DNA of 25,941 nt from JBMNKL01 sp050261495 (GTDB lineage Bacteria > Bacillota > Clostridia > Acetivibrionales > DTU013): the NCBI GenBank assembly GCA_050261495.1, contig JBLNDI010000009.1:1-25941 (forward strand). Direction: 5' to 3'. Positions 8,622 through 16,239 of this stretch are shown here, piece after piece (the first letter of the stretch is position 1; every line of letters starts with the position of its first letter). Under the pieces are notes generated by a model. That model did not search any database and was not told where the DNA came from. It was given only the letters and a program-made list of their open reading frames with translations. The position numbers and the translations under genes are program-made.

Positions 8622-8643
8622 TTGCAAGAAAAACGATCTTGCA
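8622..8643 (+). other. Weak stem-loop downstream of the 729-residue protein gene
   Basis: TGCAAG (about 8623-8627) can pair with CTTGCA (about 8638-8643) around an A-rich loop, followed by a loosely T-rich stretch (TGTATTTGTATTTG). It could act as a weak transcription stop before the regulator promoter. The stem is short and no clean T-run follows, so this is tentative. Confidence 0.25.
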
Positions 8644-8667
8644 GGCTCTGTATTTGTATTTGTTGGA

Positions 8668-8696
8668 TTTCCAAGGCGATAAAAATAGTTTATAAT
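8668..8696 (+). promoter_or_regulatory. Candidate sigma-A promoter for LacI regulator 2
   Basis: TTTCCA (8668-8673) and a perfect TATAAT (8691-8696) are separated by 17 bases. They lie in the 204-base gap between 8588 and 8791, about 95 bases before the regulator start. A second overlapping TATAAT occurs at 8696-8701. An imperfect inverted repeat, ATAACCA (8707-8713) with TGGTTAT (8735-8741), lies just downstream and might be an operator or leader hairpin. No gene is visible in this gap. Confidence 0.55.
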
Positions 8697-8791
8697 ATAA
8701 TAAGTTATAACCACTTGTAATATGTGATTTATTTTGGTTATTATTGAATGGTCGAAAGTTTTTCAGCAATAGCATGGAAGGAGAGGGAAGT

Positions 8792-9841
8792 TTGGTTACA
8801 CTAAAGGAAATCGCTCAAATGTGCGGGGTATCGTTATCAACTGTCTCCAATATACTAAACGGCAAAAAGAAAGTCAGCGAGGCAACAAAACAGAGAGTAC
8901 TGGAGATTGTAAAACAGACCGGTTACCAGCCCAATTATTTCGCGCAGGGAATGAGGAAGCGCAAGACAAAAATGATCGGCATTATTACCGAGGATTTGAA
9001 GCTTTTCAGTTCCTCGCCCATTATTGAGAGGGTTATGGCATATTGCGAGGACAACAATTACAGGTCCATCCTGATTAATCTGCGTTTATATGACAGGTGG
9101 GGCAACACCTGGTTTAACGATGAAAGCAAATTGCAGGCAGTCCTTGGTCCCGCGATAAAGGAACTGCTCTCCATAAAAGTGGACGGCATTATATACGTCG
9201 CTGGCCATTCGAGGGTTGTCAACTGTTTTCCCGAGGATTTTCCCATTCCCGCCGTAGTTGTATACGCATATTCCAGGTCGCCGAAATTTACTTCCATCGT
9301 AATAGATGATGAAAAAGGCGGATTTGATATAACGCGGTACCTGATTTCAATGGGACACCGGAATATAGGCGTCATTGCCGGTGCTGCGGATAACATGCAT
9401 ACGCAGAAAAGAATCCTGGGCTATCAGAGGGCATTGTATGAAGAACAAATCCCGTACAACCCCGATTGGATTGTCTATGGCGATTGGGACAGGCCGTCCG
9501 GATATCTCATGGCGGAAAAGCTCATAAAGGGAAACAAGGATATAACCGCCATCTTTTGCATGAATGACGACATGGCGGCAGGCGTTTATGATTACATGGA
9601 AGAACACAACATGCAGGTGGGAGAGGACATATCCATTGCAGGATATGATAACATGGATATTTCGGGTTATTTAAAGCCGGCTCTTACGACAAATGAAATA
9701 CAGCTTGCGGAAATTGGTACGAAGGCGTCGGAAATCTTGATCAAAAGGCTGGCGGAAGAGAGTGAAAAGACTGAGATTCCCGAGGTTATCAAGGTACCGT
9801 GCAGAATGATAATACGAAAGTCTGTAAAGATGTTAAAATAA
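8792..9841 (+). CDS. LacI-family transcriptional regulator 2
   Basis: A 349-residue LacI/GalR regulator. VTLKEIAQMCGVSLSTVSNI at residues 2-21 is a textbook LacI helix-turn-helix, followed by LNGKKKVSEATKQRVLEIVK and the hinge YQPNYFAQGMRKRKTKMIGI. The effector-binding domain carries IAGYDNMDISGYLKPALTT near its end. I place the start at TTG 8792 because AGGAGAGGG (8779-8787) sits at correct spacing and the protein then begins exactly where LacI proteins usually do. An upstream in-frame TTG at 8744 would add 16 residues with no homology-like content. Its own promoter candidate is at 8668-8696. Just downstream, promoter 9854-9883 carries a LacI-type palindrome, so repression of transporter B by this protein is a good inference. 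Confidence 0.9.
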   Translation: MVTLKEIAQMCGVSLSTVSNILNGKKKVSEATKQRVLEIVKQTGYQPNYFAQGMRKRKTKMIGIITEDLKLFSSSPIIERVMAYCEDNNYRSILINLRLYDRWGNTWFNDESKLQAVLGPAIKELLSIKVDGIIYVAGHSRVVNCFPEDFPIPAVVVYAYSRSPKFTSIVIDDEKGGFDITRYLISMGHRNIGVIAGAADNMHTQKRILGYQRALYEEQIPYNPDWIVYGDWDRPSGYLMAEKLIKGNKDITAIFCMNDDMAAGVYDYMEEHNMQVGEDISIAGYDNMDISGYLKPALTTNEIQLAEIGTKASEILIKRLAEESEKTEIPEVIKVPCRMIIRKSVKMLK

Positions 9842-9853
9842 CTCAAAAACTGA

Positions 9854-9883
9854 TTGACAATTGTATAGGTTTAAAGTTATAAT
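9854..9883 (+). promoter_or_regulatory. Strong sigma-A promoter for transporter B operon
   Basis: Perfect TTGACA (9854-9859) and perfect TATAAT (9878-9883) with an 18-base spacer. It lies just after the stop of LacI regulator 2 and about 60 bases before the first permease start, so transporter B and probably the enzyme genes beyond it start here. Confidence 0.8.
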
Positions 9884-9893
9884 CATTTTAGGG

Positions 9894-9903
9894 AAAACGT
9901 TTT
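9894..9903. promoter_or_regulatory. LacI-type operator candidate
   Basis: AAAACGTTTT is a perfect 10-base palindrome with the central CG typical of LacI/GalR operators. It begins 10 bases after the -10 box, so it covers the expected transcription start, where a bound repressor would block initiation. It fits a CcpA cre poorly (three mismatches in the conserved positions), so a pathway-specific repressor, most simply the adjacent LacI regulator 2, is favoured. Confidence 0.6.
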
Positions 9904-9942
9904 ACTTGGTTGTATTCATCTCTATTGAGGGGGCCTGCAGTG

Positions 9943-10863
9943 ATGTCGTTGATTAAAAACAAGAGAAAAGCCAGACAGTTGCAGGAATTTTTGTATATAT
10001 TGCCTTTCTTGGCTGTTGTGGCTATCTTCTCATATTATCCGCTATATGGATGGATTTATGCTTTTTTTGATTACAAACCTCCGTTTCCGCTGACGTGGGA
10101 TAAGTTTGTCGGGTTTAAATGGTTTGGCACGCTGGTATCCAGCAAGGTTAGGGTTAACCAGATTATAGAGGTTTTGCGGAATACATTTGCGATCAGCGGC
10201 ATCAGCCTTGCGTTTTCCTGGTTTCCAATGGCATTTGCGGTATTTCTTAATGAAATCAAGAGCAAGGCGTACAAGAAATTTGTACAGACGGTTACTACCC
10301 TTCCGAACTTTATCAGCTGGGTTCTCGTTTATTCCATTGCTTTCTCCGTTTTCAACAGTTCGGGAGCCGTCAATACCGTGGCCATGAGCCTGGGATTAAT
10401 TGACGAGCCGATAATTTTCCTGGCGTCCGCGGACCATATATGGCTGAAGATGTGGCTATGGCTGACATGGAAAAATGCAGGATGGGCGGCGATCATGTAT
10501 ATTGCGGCCATTGCAAGCATTGATGAAGAACTGATTACGGCGGCAAAGGTGGACGGCGCTTCCAGGATGCAGATTATATGGCACATTGCCATTCCGGGCA
10601 TACTTCCGACTTATTTTGTGATAGTCATGCTCAACCTGGCAAACTTCCTTTCCAATGGAATGGAACAATTCTATGTCTTCCAGAATGCATTCAACAAGGA
10701 TTATATACAGGTGCTCGACCTGTACGTATACAATTTGGCGATGGGCACCGGCGGATATCCTTTGTCCGTTGCGGTCAGCATGTTTAAAAGCATTGTCAGT
10801 ATCATACTGTTGTGTATCGCAAACGGCCTTTCCAAGCTGGTAAGGGGCGAAAGCCTGATATAA
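9943..10863 (+). CDS. ABC transporter B, permease 1 (LplB-like)
   Basis: Membrane subunit of a second CUT1-type importer, 306 residues from the chosen start. Features are a basic N-terminus (KNKRKARQLQEF), a first hydrophobic helix FLYILPFLAVVAIFSYYPLY, and an EAA loop ITAAKVDGASRMQIIWHIAI followed by IPGILP. It resembles the 1867-2838 permease, with the same YPLYGW...FVGF layout. The ATG at 9943 is favoured because GAGGGGG (9927-9933) precedes it by 9 bases. GTG 9940 and TTG 9910 are alternatives, but TTG 9910 lies upstream of that ribosome site. It is the first gene after the promoter and operator at 9854-9903. Confidence 0.9.
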   Translation: MSLIKNKRKARQLQEFLYILPFLAVVAIFSYYPLYGWIYAFFDYKPPFPLTWDKFVGFKWFGTLVSSKVRVNQIIEVLRNTFAISGISLAFSWFPMAFAVFLNEIKSKAYKKFVQTVTTLPNFISWVLVYSIAFSVFNSSGAVNTVAMSLGLIDEPIIFLASADHIWLKMWLWLTWKNAGWAAIMYIAAIASIDEELITAAKVDGASRMQIIWHIAIPGILPTYFVIVMLNLANFLSNGMEQFYVFQNAFNKDYIQVLDLYVYNLAMGTGGYPLSVAVSMFKSIVSIILLCIANGLSKLVRGESLI

Positions 10864-10892
10864 GGCAATGATAAAATCAGGGGGGATGAGAA

Positions 10893-11834
10893 ATGGAACT
10901 GATGAGACGGAAAAATCCTTTGGCGAGTGTTGACAGAATTAGTTTCAGCATTGGCGACGGCGTGATTATTCTCATTGCCTATTTCTTGTATGCAATATTC
11001 GCTTTCTTGTGTGTTTATCCGTTTTATTATATTTTTATAAATTCTATAAGTGCAAATGACATAAGCGAAAAAGGAAGGGTGCTGTTCTGGCCGATAGGGA
11101 TACATTTCAGCAATTATACGAATGTACTGAGAATACCAGGCCTGTTTGACGCATTGAAGGTATCCGTCGGAAGGACAGTGGTCGGGACAGTGCTTACCGT
11201 TTTATTTGCGGCTTTCCTCGGTTACATGTTTACCAGGGAGACCCTGTGGCAAAGGAAGTTCTGGTACCGTTACGTGATAGCGACCATGTATTTCAGCGCG
11301 GGTATTATTCCGTGGTTTATTACGATGATGAATCTCGGGCTTACCAATAATTTCTGGGGATATGTCTGGCCTAATGTAGTACAGCCGTTTTATATAGTTT
11401 TGTGCAAGACCTTTATAGAATCCGTCCCGAAAGAACTGCAGGACGCCGGCGAGATTGACGGCGCCGGCACCCTGACGATCTTTTTCAGGATAATGATTCC
11501 TGTCATAAAGCCGATTCTCGCGACAATAGCAATTTTCGCGGCGGTGGCTCAATGGAATGCATTCCAGGATACATTGCTTCTTATGACAAACAACAAGCTT
11601 TTTACGCTTCAATTTGTCCTGTATCAGTATATTAACCAGGCAAGCTCAATCAAGGGGCTGCTTAACAGTTCATCGGGAACGGCGAATATTGCCGCCAGCC
11701 TGGCAAGAGCGCAGACGGCAACCTCGGTCCGCATGACGGTCACCGTTATGGTTGTAACGCCGATCATACTGGTGTATCCGATTTTCCAGAGATTCTTCGT
11801 CAAAGGCATTATGATCGGCGCCGTAAAAGGTTAA
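10893..11834 (+). CDS. ABC transporter B, permease 2 (YtcP/CUT1-like)
   Basis: Partner permease of importer B, 313 residues, with about six hydrophobic segments (first: IILIAYFLYAIFAFLCVYPF) and the family C-terminus GIMIGAVKG. The ATPase-docking loop reads QDAGEIDGAGTLTIFFRIMI followed by the IPVIKP turn: the usual E-A-A is D-A-G here, a mild deviation, while the Gly of the motif is kept. AGGGGGGATGAG provides the ribosome site. It follows the first permease by 29 bases and precedes the binding-protein gene by 56 bases, which contain a stem-loop. Gene order here (permease, permease, binding protein) differs from transporter A (binding protein first). Confidence 0.9.
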   Translation: MELMRRKNPLASVDRISFSIGDGVIILIAYFLYAIFAFLCVYPFYYIFINSISANDISEKGRVLFWPIGIHFSNYTNVLRIPGLFDALKVSVGRTVVGTVLTVLFAAFLGYMFTRETLWQRKFWYRYVIATMYFSAGIIPWFITMMNLGLTNNFWGYVWPNVVQPFYIVLCKTFIESVPKELQDAGEIDGAGTLTIFFRIMIPVIKPILATIAIFAAVAQWNAFQDTLLLMTNNKLFTLQFVLYQYINQASSIKGLLNSSSGTANIAASLARAQTATSVRMTVTVMVVTPIILVYPIFQRFFVKGIMIGAVKG

Positions 11835-11866
11835 TTAACAACGGAAGCAACATCCGTTGTTGATTA
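11832..11866 (+). other. Intergenic stem-loop before binding-protein gene
   Basis: AACAACGGA (11837-11845) pairs perfectly with TCCGTTGTT (11853-11861) around a 7-base loop. The stem extends outward through one G-T wobble and four A/T pairs to 11832/11866. It is not followed by a T-run. It occupies most of the gap before the binding-protein ribosome site (AAGGAGG). An mRNA 5'-stabiliser or processing site raising binding-protein yield is the likely role, by inference. Confidence 0.55.
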
Positions 11867-11890
11867 TAAATAATAAAAAGGAGGTTTATT

Positions 11891-13690
11891 ATGGGGAACA
11901 GAAGACTAATATCATTGCTGCTAGCGATAATGCTTCTGGCAGTACTGACCTTGACCGGGTGCGGAAGCACCACAGGCGACGGCAAGGACACTCCTGCGAC
12001 GAAAGAGACATCGACAGAAAGCGGAAGCAAAACTGAAAGCGGAAGCAAAACTGAAAGCGGAAGTGCTTCGACCGCCGTCTCTCACGATAAGGAACTGACG
12101 CTTGAAATCTACGACGTGGCAGCCAATTACCAGGGTCTGCAAAGCGGATGGTTCGGTCATGTTGTAAAGGAGAAGTTCAACCTTGTCCTCAACATACTGG
12201 CTCCGCAGGTAGCCGGCGACGCGTTGTACCAGACACGCATCAGTTCAGGTCACCTGGGCGATATAGTTATTCTTGAGCCCGCCGATTTTTCCGATTGTGT
12301 TCAGAATGGGCTGATAAAGGATATTTCTGCCGAAATAGAGAAATGTCTGAACCTGATGGACTACAAGGATCAGATCTTGACCTACAACAAGGGCATTCCC
12401 GGAAACGAAGCGGGCAAAATATACGGTATACCGTGCCAGATGACAAACACATCGCCGACATCCTATTCGCAGGATGTTATCTATTCGAGCCCCCTGCTCC
12501 GCTGGGATTTGTACAGCGAGCTCGGATGCCCGGATATAGCGGATCTTAATGGGCTTTTGGATGTTCTTGAACAAATGGTGAAGGCCCATCCCACGAATGA
12601 AGCCGGGGAGAAGTGCTATGCAATGACCCTGTGGCCTGACTGGGACGGTGGAGACAACATGATGGGCATTGCGAACGTCGTGCAGCTGACAACATGGTAT
12701 GGCGAAAAAATCAAGGGTTCAGTCGTTCTGAAGCCTGACGGAACCTTTGGCAAGATTACTGATAAGTACGGCACTTACTACAAGATGCTTCATTTCCTGT
12801 ACGACGCGCAACAGAGAGGTCTCGTGGATCCCGATTCAAAGGATCAGGACTGGAACTCTGTATATCCCAAGCTGACAGCCGGACGTGTCTACTTAATGTG
12901 GTACAGCTGGCAGGTAGGCTTCTGGAATACGCAGGACAGGCTGGCAAAGGGCAATGCTTACATATTTATTCCAGTAAAGGACCAGAATTACTATGCTGAA
13001 GCCGATACCTACTATGGCAGCGGACGTGTGTTCGGCGTTGGCGCAGGCGTTGATGACGAGAAGTATGCAAGGATAATGGAATTCATTGACTGGTATGCGA
13101 GCCCCGAAGGCCTGCAGTATCAGCATAACGGAATTGAAGGATTCAACTATACGGTTGGTCCCGACGGCAAGTTTACGCTGATCAATGACAACGCGCTGAT
13201 GGACAATCTGCCTGTTCCTGAAGAGTACGGCGGAGGCGGATTCAACGACGGGAACAATGCGATCAACCAGTGGATAGTGGACGCCATAAGCATAAATCCG
13301 AATACCGGCGAGCCGTATTCTTCCCAGTATTGGAGCACATACAAGGCGGCCACGCAGACACAGATGAAAAAGGATTGGGCTGCCAGGTTCGGTGCGGCAG
13401 AACCCGTGGAATGGATGAAGAAGAACAATGCGCTTATCATCAGTCCGAACGTCAGGGTTTCGCTGCCAAGCGATCCCAACGATATTGCGGTAGCCCGCAA
13501 TGCATGCGAAGAGATTCTTGAGGAATATTCCTGGAAGATGATCTTCTGCGGCAGCAATGAAAAATTCGACGCACTGTGGGACGAAATGGTTGCGCAGATG
13601 GAAGGCAACGGGTTCAACGATGTTGTCAAGTTTGACCTGGAGAAGTGGCAGATTGAACTTGATGCAAAGAACGCAGTGACAGGGAAGTAA
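11891..13690 (+). CDS. ABC transporter B, sugar-binding lipoprotein
   Basis: A 599-residue solute-binding lipoprotein. The signal peptide is MGNRRLISLLLAIMLLAVLT and the lipobox L-T-G-C ends at Cys24, predicting lipid anchoring on the outer face of the membrane. Residues of about 25-65 are a Ser/Gly/Glu/Lys/Thr linker containing repeats of ESGSKT, followed by the ligand-binding fold starting near LTLEIYDVAANYQG. The ligand-binding domain is rich in Trp/Tyr (for example WPDWDGGDNMMGIANVVQL and MWYSWQVGFW), as expected for oligosaccharide ligands. A near-perfect AAGGAGG lies before the ATG. It belongs with the two permeases directly upstream. Size and style match the transporter A lipoprotein, but the two differ clearly, so different oligosaccharides are likely. 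Confidence 0.92.
   Translation: MGNRRLISLLLAIMLLAVLTLTGCGSTTGDGKDTPATKETSTESGSKTESGSKTESGSASTAVSHDKELTLEIYDVAANYQGLQSGWFGHVVKEKFNLVLNILAPQVAGDALYQTRISSGHLGDIVILEPADFSDCVQNGLIKDISAEIEKCLNLMDYKDQILTYNKGIPGNEAGKIYGIPCQMTNTSPTSYSQDVIYSSPLLRWDLYSELGCPDIADLNGLLDVLEQMVKAHPTNEAGEKCYAMTLWPDWDGGDNMMGIANVVQLTTWYGEKIKGSVVLKPDGTFGKITDKYGTYYKMLHFLYDAQQRGLVDPDSKDQDWNSVYPKLTAGRVYLMWYSWQVGFWNTQDRLAKGNAYIFIPVKDQNYYAEADTYYGSGRVFGVGAGVDDEKYARIMEFIDWYASPEGLQYQHNGIEGFNYTVGPDGKFTLINDNALMDNLPVPEEYGGGGFNDGNNAINQWIVDAISINPNTGEPYSSQYWSTYKAATQTQMKKDWAARFGAAEPVEWMKKNNALIISPNVRVSLPSDPNDIAVARNACEEILEEYSWKMIFCGSNEKFDALWDEMVAQMEGNGFNDVVKFDLEKWQIELDAKNAVTGK
12017..12064 (+). repeat. 18-base tandem repeat in lipoprotein linker
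   Basis: GAAAGCGGAAGCAAAACT occurs twice in full (12017-12034, 12035-12052) and a third partial copy follows (12053-12064). It encodes the ESGSKT repeats of the flexible linker between the lipid anchor and the ligand-binding domain. In-frame 18-base units can change copy number without breaking the gene. Confidence 0.85.
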
Positions 13691-13740
13691 TTCGACTGTT
13701 GGAGAATAAAGGCATTGTTGCAATCTAAAATAAAGGATGT

Positions 13741-13838
13741 TAACTAGATGCCTGTACGCTTAACCTGTAAGATTGTCTAGTTATCGGGAATAAAAGGGCT
13801 TGTCTTTGTAAATTATAAGTAATTTTGACAAGCCCTTT
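13741..13838 (+). other. Structured 170-base gap between transporter B and the enzyme block
   Basis: Two hairpins are visible. TAACTAGA (13741-13748) pairs with TCTAGTTA (13776-13783). AAAGGGCTTGTC (13793-13804) pairs perfectly over 12 bases with GACAAGCCCTTT (13827-13838) across a 22-base AT-rich loop. The second ends 8-9 bases before the GGAGGA ribosome site of the next gene and has no T-run on the + strand. It may be an inefficient terminator or processing site that lowers enzyme expression relative to the binding protein. I see no convincing promoter or gene in 13691-13860. Confidence 0.5.
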
Positions 13839-13860
13839 CCCTAAATGGAGGAATGCTTTT

Positions 13861-15816
13861 ATGACAGATATGACATCACGTTTGCCTGACGGCAGTTATT
13901 TCGGGTTCTGGGAAGTGGAGCAGGAATACCGGCGTGAATTGCATGTGGCGTGTAATCATCCGAATGCATCCGATGACAATGACGGAAGCCCGGAAAGACC
14001 CCTTAAAACCATAAACGCTGCTGCAAGGATAGCCACGCCGGGAACCCGCGTGTGGATTCACGGGGGCGTCTATCGTGAATGCGTGCGGCCTGCGGCAGGC
14101 GGCAGCGGACCGGACAGCATGATCTGTTATGAGGGTTATGGAGACGGTGATGCTGTCATCAAGGCTTCGATAGTTGCAACGGAATTCAGAAAAAGTACAG
14201 GTTGGCGGTTAACACGGTTTCCAACACAACATATTGATGAAACTCAGTTTCAAATCTGGGAGATAAAGCTGAACCCGAATGAGTTTAAAGGCTACAATCC
14301 GTTTTGTGCCGTGAATATCCTTCACGATAGGTTATTCATCGAATATGACAAGACGGATATGACAACTTACCTGAATAGAAGAGGCATGGTTTTTTGCGAT
14401 GGGAAACCACTCTTGCAGGTTCAGCTTTATTACCAGTTGGCAGAACATCCCGGCTCCTACTGGGTGGAAGCAAACGGGCAGACGGTCCATTTCAGGCTAC
14501 CGGACGACGATGATCCCCGCAGCCATTTAATAGAACTGACGTGCCGGGAGCAATGCTTTGCGCCTGAGATCCCGTTTCTTTCCTATATAAAAGTGAAAAA
14601 CCTGGTATTCGAACACGCAGCTACCGGTGCGCCTGTGCCGCAAAGGGGAGCTGTTTCGTGTTTTAGAGGCCACCATTGGATTATTGAGGATTGTACTGTA
14701 AACTGGTCAAACGGCGTAGGCATCGATATTGGAAACGAATGCTGGCATCATACTTTCATTGACGGGCAGGTGCTGGGGTACACGGTAATACGCAGATGCA
14801 AAATAATCGACGCCGGTGTTTGCGGAATTGCGGGCATGTTTGCCGGGAACATACTTATCGAGGACAACCTGATCCAGGGTACCGGATGGCAGAAGATGGA
14901 GCTGTCCTGGGAAGCGGGCGGCATCAAGGTGCATAATTGCACAAACAGCTTAATCAGAAGAAATATTTTCACCAAAACGATTCGTGCGGACCACTTGTGG
15001 CTGGACGTTGGGAACGAGAACAACAGGATTACCCAAAACCTGTTTCTCGACGGAATAGAACAAAGGGAAGCAATTTTTATTGAATGCTCCAGGGACGGAG
15101 TAAACCTGATCGATAATAACATTTTCTGGAATATAGAAGGGCGGTTCGATCCCAGGGATATACCTGAAGAGCCCGGATCCTCGGGCTGGTACAAGATGGA
15201 GGAAAACAGCGTTGTAAACGGGTATGCGGTTTACGGGGAGGGAACCGACCATCTTCACATATCAAACAACCTTATTGGAAAATGCAGGAGCGCAGGATAT
15301 TTTGCAAAAGTGGTTGCTTTCCGCCTGACTGGCCTGAGCAGGGGGGGCACATCCAGGGATGCGCGCCTGTACAACAATATTTTCTACGAGTGCGGAGAGG
15401 CTGCAATTAAAATGCCTACGGAAAAGAATAGCGCGGATGGCAACCTGTACGTGTGCATGCCGTCCGGCTATTTGCGAATCCTTTATCCGGCGCCGGAAGT
15501 TTGCCTGGATTTGTCCGCATGGAAAGAGTTTTACGGTTTTGATATGAACGGCCAGGAAGGATGGTTTGAAATAGAAGTAGATACGGAGAATTATACTTTA
15601 CGTATTGGCAAGGGCAAGCAAGTTCCTTTCCGGATGGCAAGGGCAAAAAAAGAATATATTACGGAAGCTTCAAAGGTTGAAAAGGTGCCGGCGGACAGCA
15701 TGGCGCCGAATGACTTTTACGGAACCGAAATAAATGAGCCTGTGCGCTTACCCGGACCGTTTATTGAAATAAGTGTCGATAAAGTATACAATATTGATCC
15801 GAGGAAGATGAAATAG
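13861..15816 (+). CDS. GH120-like beta-xylosidase (right-handed beta-helix)
   Basis: A 651-residue protein with no signal peptide. The opening (HVACNHPNASDDNDGSPERP then LKTINAAARIATPGTRVWIH) is the standard start of a right-handed parallel beta-helix. Later rungs include GGIKVHNCTNSLIRRNIF, ITQNLFLDG and NLIDNNIFWN. As I remember it, the characterised GH120 beta-xylosidase XylC of Thermoanaerobacterium saccharolyticum has its catalytic Asp in an LWLD motif and its catalytic Glu in a VFVE motif. Here HLWLD gives Asp382 and AIFIE gives Glu408, about 25 residues apart as in that enzyme. The role would be release of xylose from the non-reducing end of imported xylo-oligosaccharides in the cytoplasm. 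The ATG at 13861 is chosen for GGAGGA eight bases upstream; a TTG at 13825 lies inside the hairpin. A polysaccharide lyase is the alternative, less likely given these residues. Confidence 0.72.
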   Translation: MTDMTSRLPDGSYFGFWEVEQEYRRELHVACNHPNASDDNDGSPERPLKTINAAARIATPGTRVWIHGGVYRECVRPAAGGSGPDSMICYEGYGDGDAVIKASIVATEFRKSTGWRLTRFPTQHIDETQFQIWEIKLNPNEFKGYNPFCAVNILHDRLFIEYDKTDMTTYLNRRGMVFCDGKPLLQVQLYYQLAEHPGSYWVEANGQTVHFRLPDDDDPRSHLIELTCREQCFAPEIPFLSYIKVKNLVFEHAATGAPVPQRGAVSCFRGHHWIIEDCTVNWSNGVGIDIGNECWHHTFIDGQVLGYTVIRRCKIIDAGVCGIAGMFAGNILIEDNLIQGTGWQKMELSWEAGGIKVHNCTNSLIRRNIFTKTIRADHLWLDVGNENNRITQNLFLDGIEQREAIFIECSRDGVNLIDNNIFWNIEGRFDPRDIPEEPGSSGWYKMEENSVVNGYAVYGEGTDHLHISNNLIGKCRSAGYFAKVVAFRLTGLSRGGTSRDARLYNNIFYECGEAAIKMPTEKNSADGNLYVCMPSGYLRILYPAPEVCLDLSAWKEFYGFDMNGQEGWFEIEVDTENYTLRIGKGKQVPFRMARAKKEYITEASKVEKVPADSMAPNDFYGTEINEPVRLPGPFIEISVDKVYNIDPRKMK

Positions 15817-15931
15817 CGCGTGGCTTACGAATTCAGGCTATATTTGATGTGCTTTGAACAGGGTTTGCAGCAGAGGGGAACTGTGCGTTAAAACGAATAA
15901 TTGTTAATTGTATTCAGGGACAAAGGTGCTA

Positions 15932-16189
15932 ATGATGGAAGATAAATGCAACGGATGCGCTACAGACGTATATGTATCGGACGATGACATCGAGGAGGCT
16001 GTAAAAAAAGCAATGGCTTCAGGCATGCCGCTGGCGGACCGCGAACAGTACGAAAAAAGGCTTGAGGCATGCAGGACATGCGATCAACTGGTTTACGGGA
16101 CAACGTGCATGAGCTGCGGCTGCTTGGTAAAAGTGAGGGCGTTGTTTGCCTTACGTATTTGTCCGCATGCTTCGGGAAGCAGGTGGTAG
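15932..16189 (+). CDS. Small eight-cysteine protein, DUF6171-like
   Basis: An 85-residue protein with no signal peptide or membrane segment. Cysteines form pairs: C6-x2-C9, C47-x2-C50, C59-x2-C62-x-C64, plus C77-P-H, which looks like a zinc-ribbon or other metal-binding fold. The middle (residues 16-45) is a charged helix rich in Glu, Lys and Ala. The overall pattern, with C-terminal GCLVKVRALFALRICPH and a final Trp, fits the uncharacterised DUF6171 family of Clostridia, assigned from memory. The ATG at 15932 (or 15935) is chosen because AAAGGTG lies 4-6 bases upstream; a TTG at 15908 has no ribosome site. It sits between the GH120-like gene and the serine hydrolase. No function is known; it could be a redox, metal-handling or regulatory accessory protein. 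Confidence 0.65.
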   Translation: MMEDKCNGCATDVYVSDDDIEEAVKKAMASGMPLADREQYEKRLEACRTCDQLVYGTTCMSCGCLVKVRALFALRICPHASGSRW

Positions 16190-16239
16190 CGGACCATGGC
16201 GGTTATGGACGGAATACCTGATAAATGGGAGATTACACT

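Noticed and set aside
12893..13723. 276-codon open frame on the minus strand
   Set aside because: It is antisense to the transporter B binding-protein gene, has no recognisable motif and has biased composition; it is a shadow of the real gene.
15817..15931. Possible promoter (TTGCAG-N17-TTAAAA) in the gap before the eight-cysteine gene
   Set aside because: Both boxes deviate and no other supporting element is seen; not strong enough to list.
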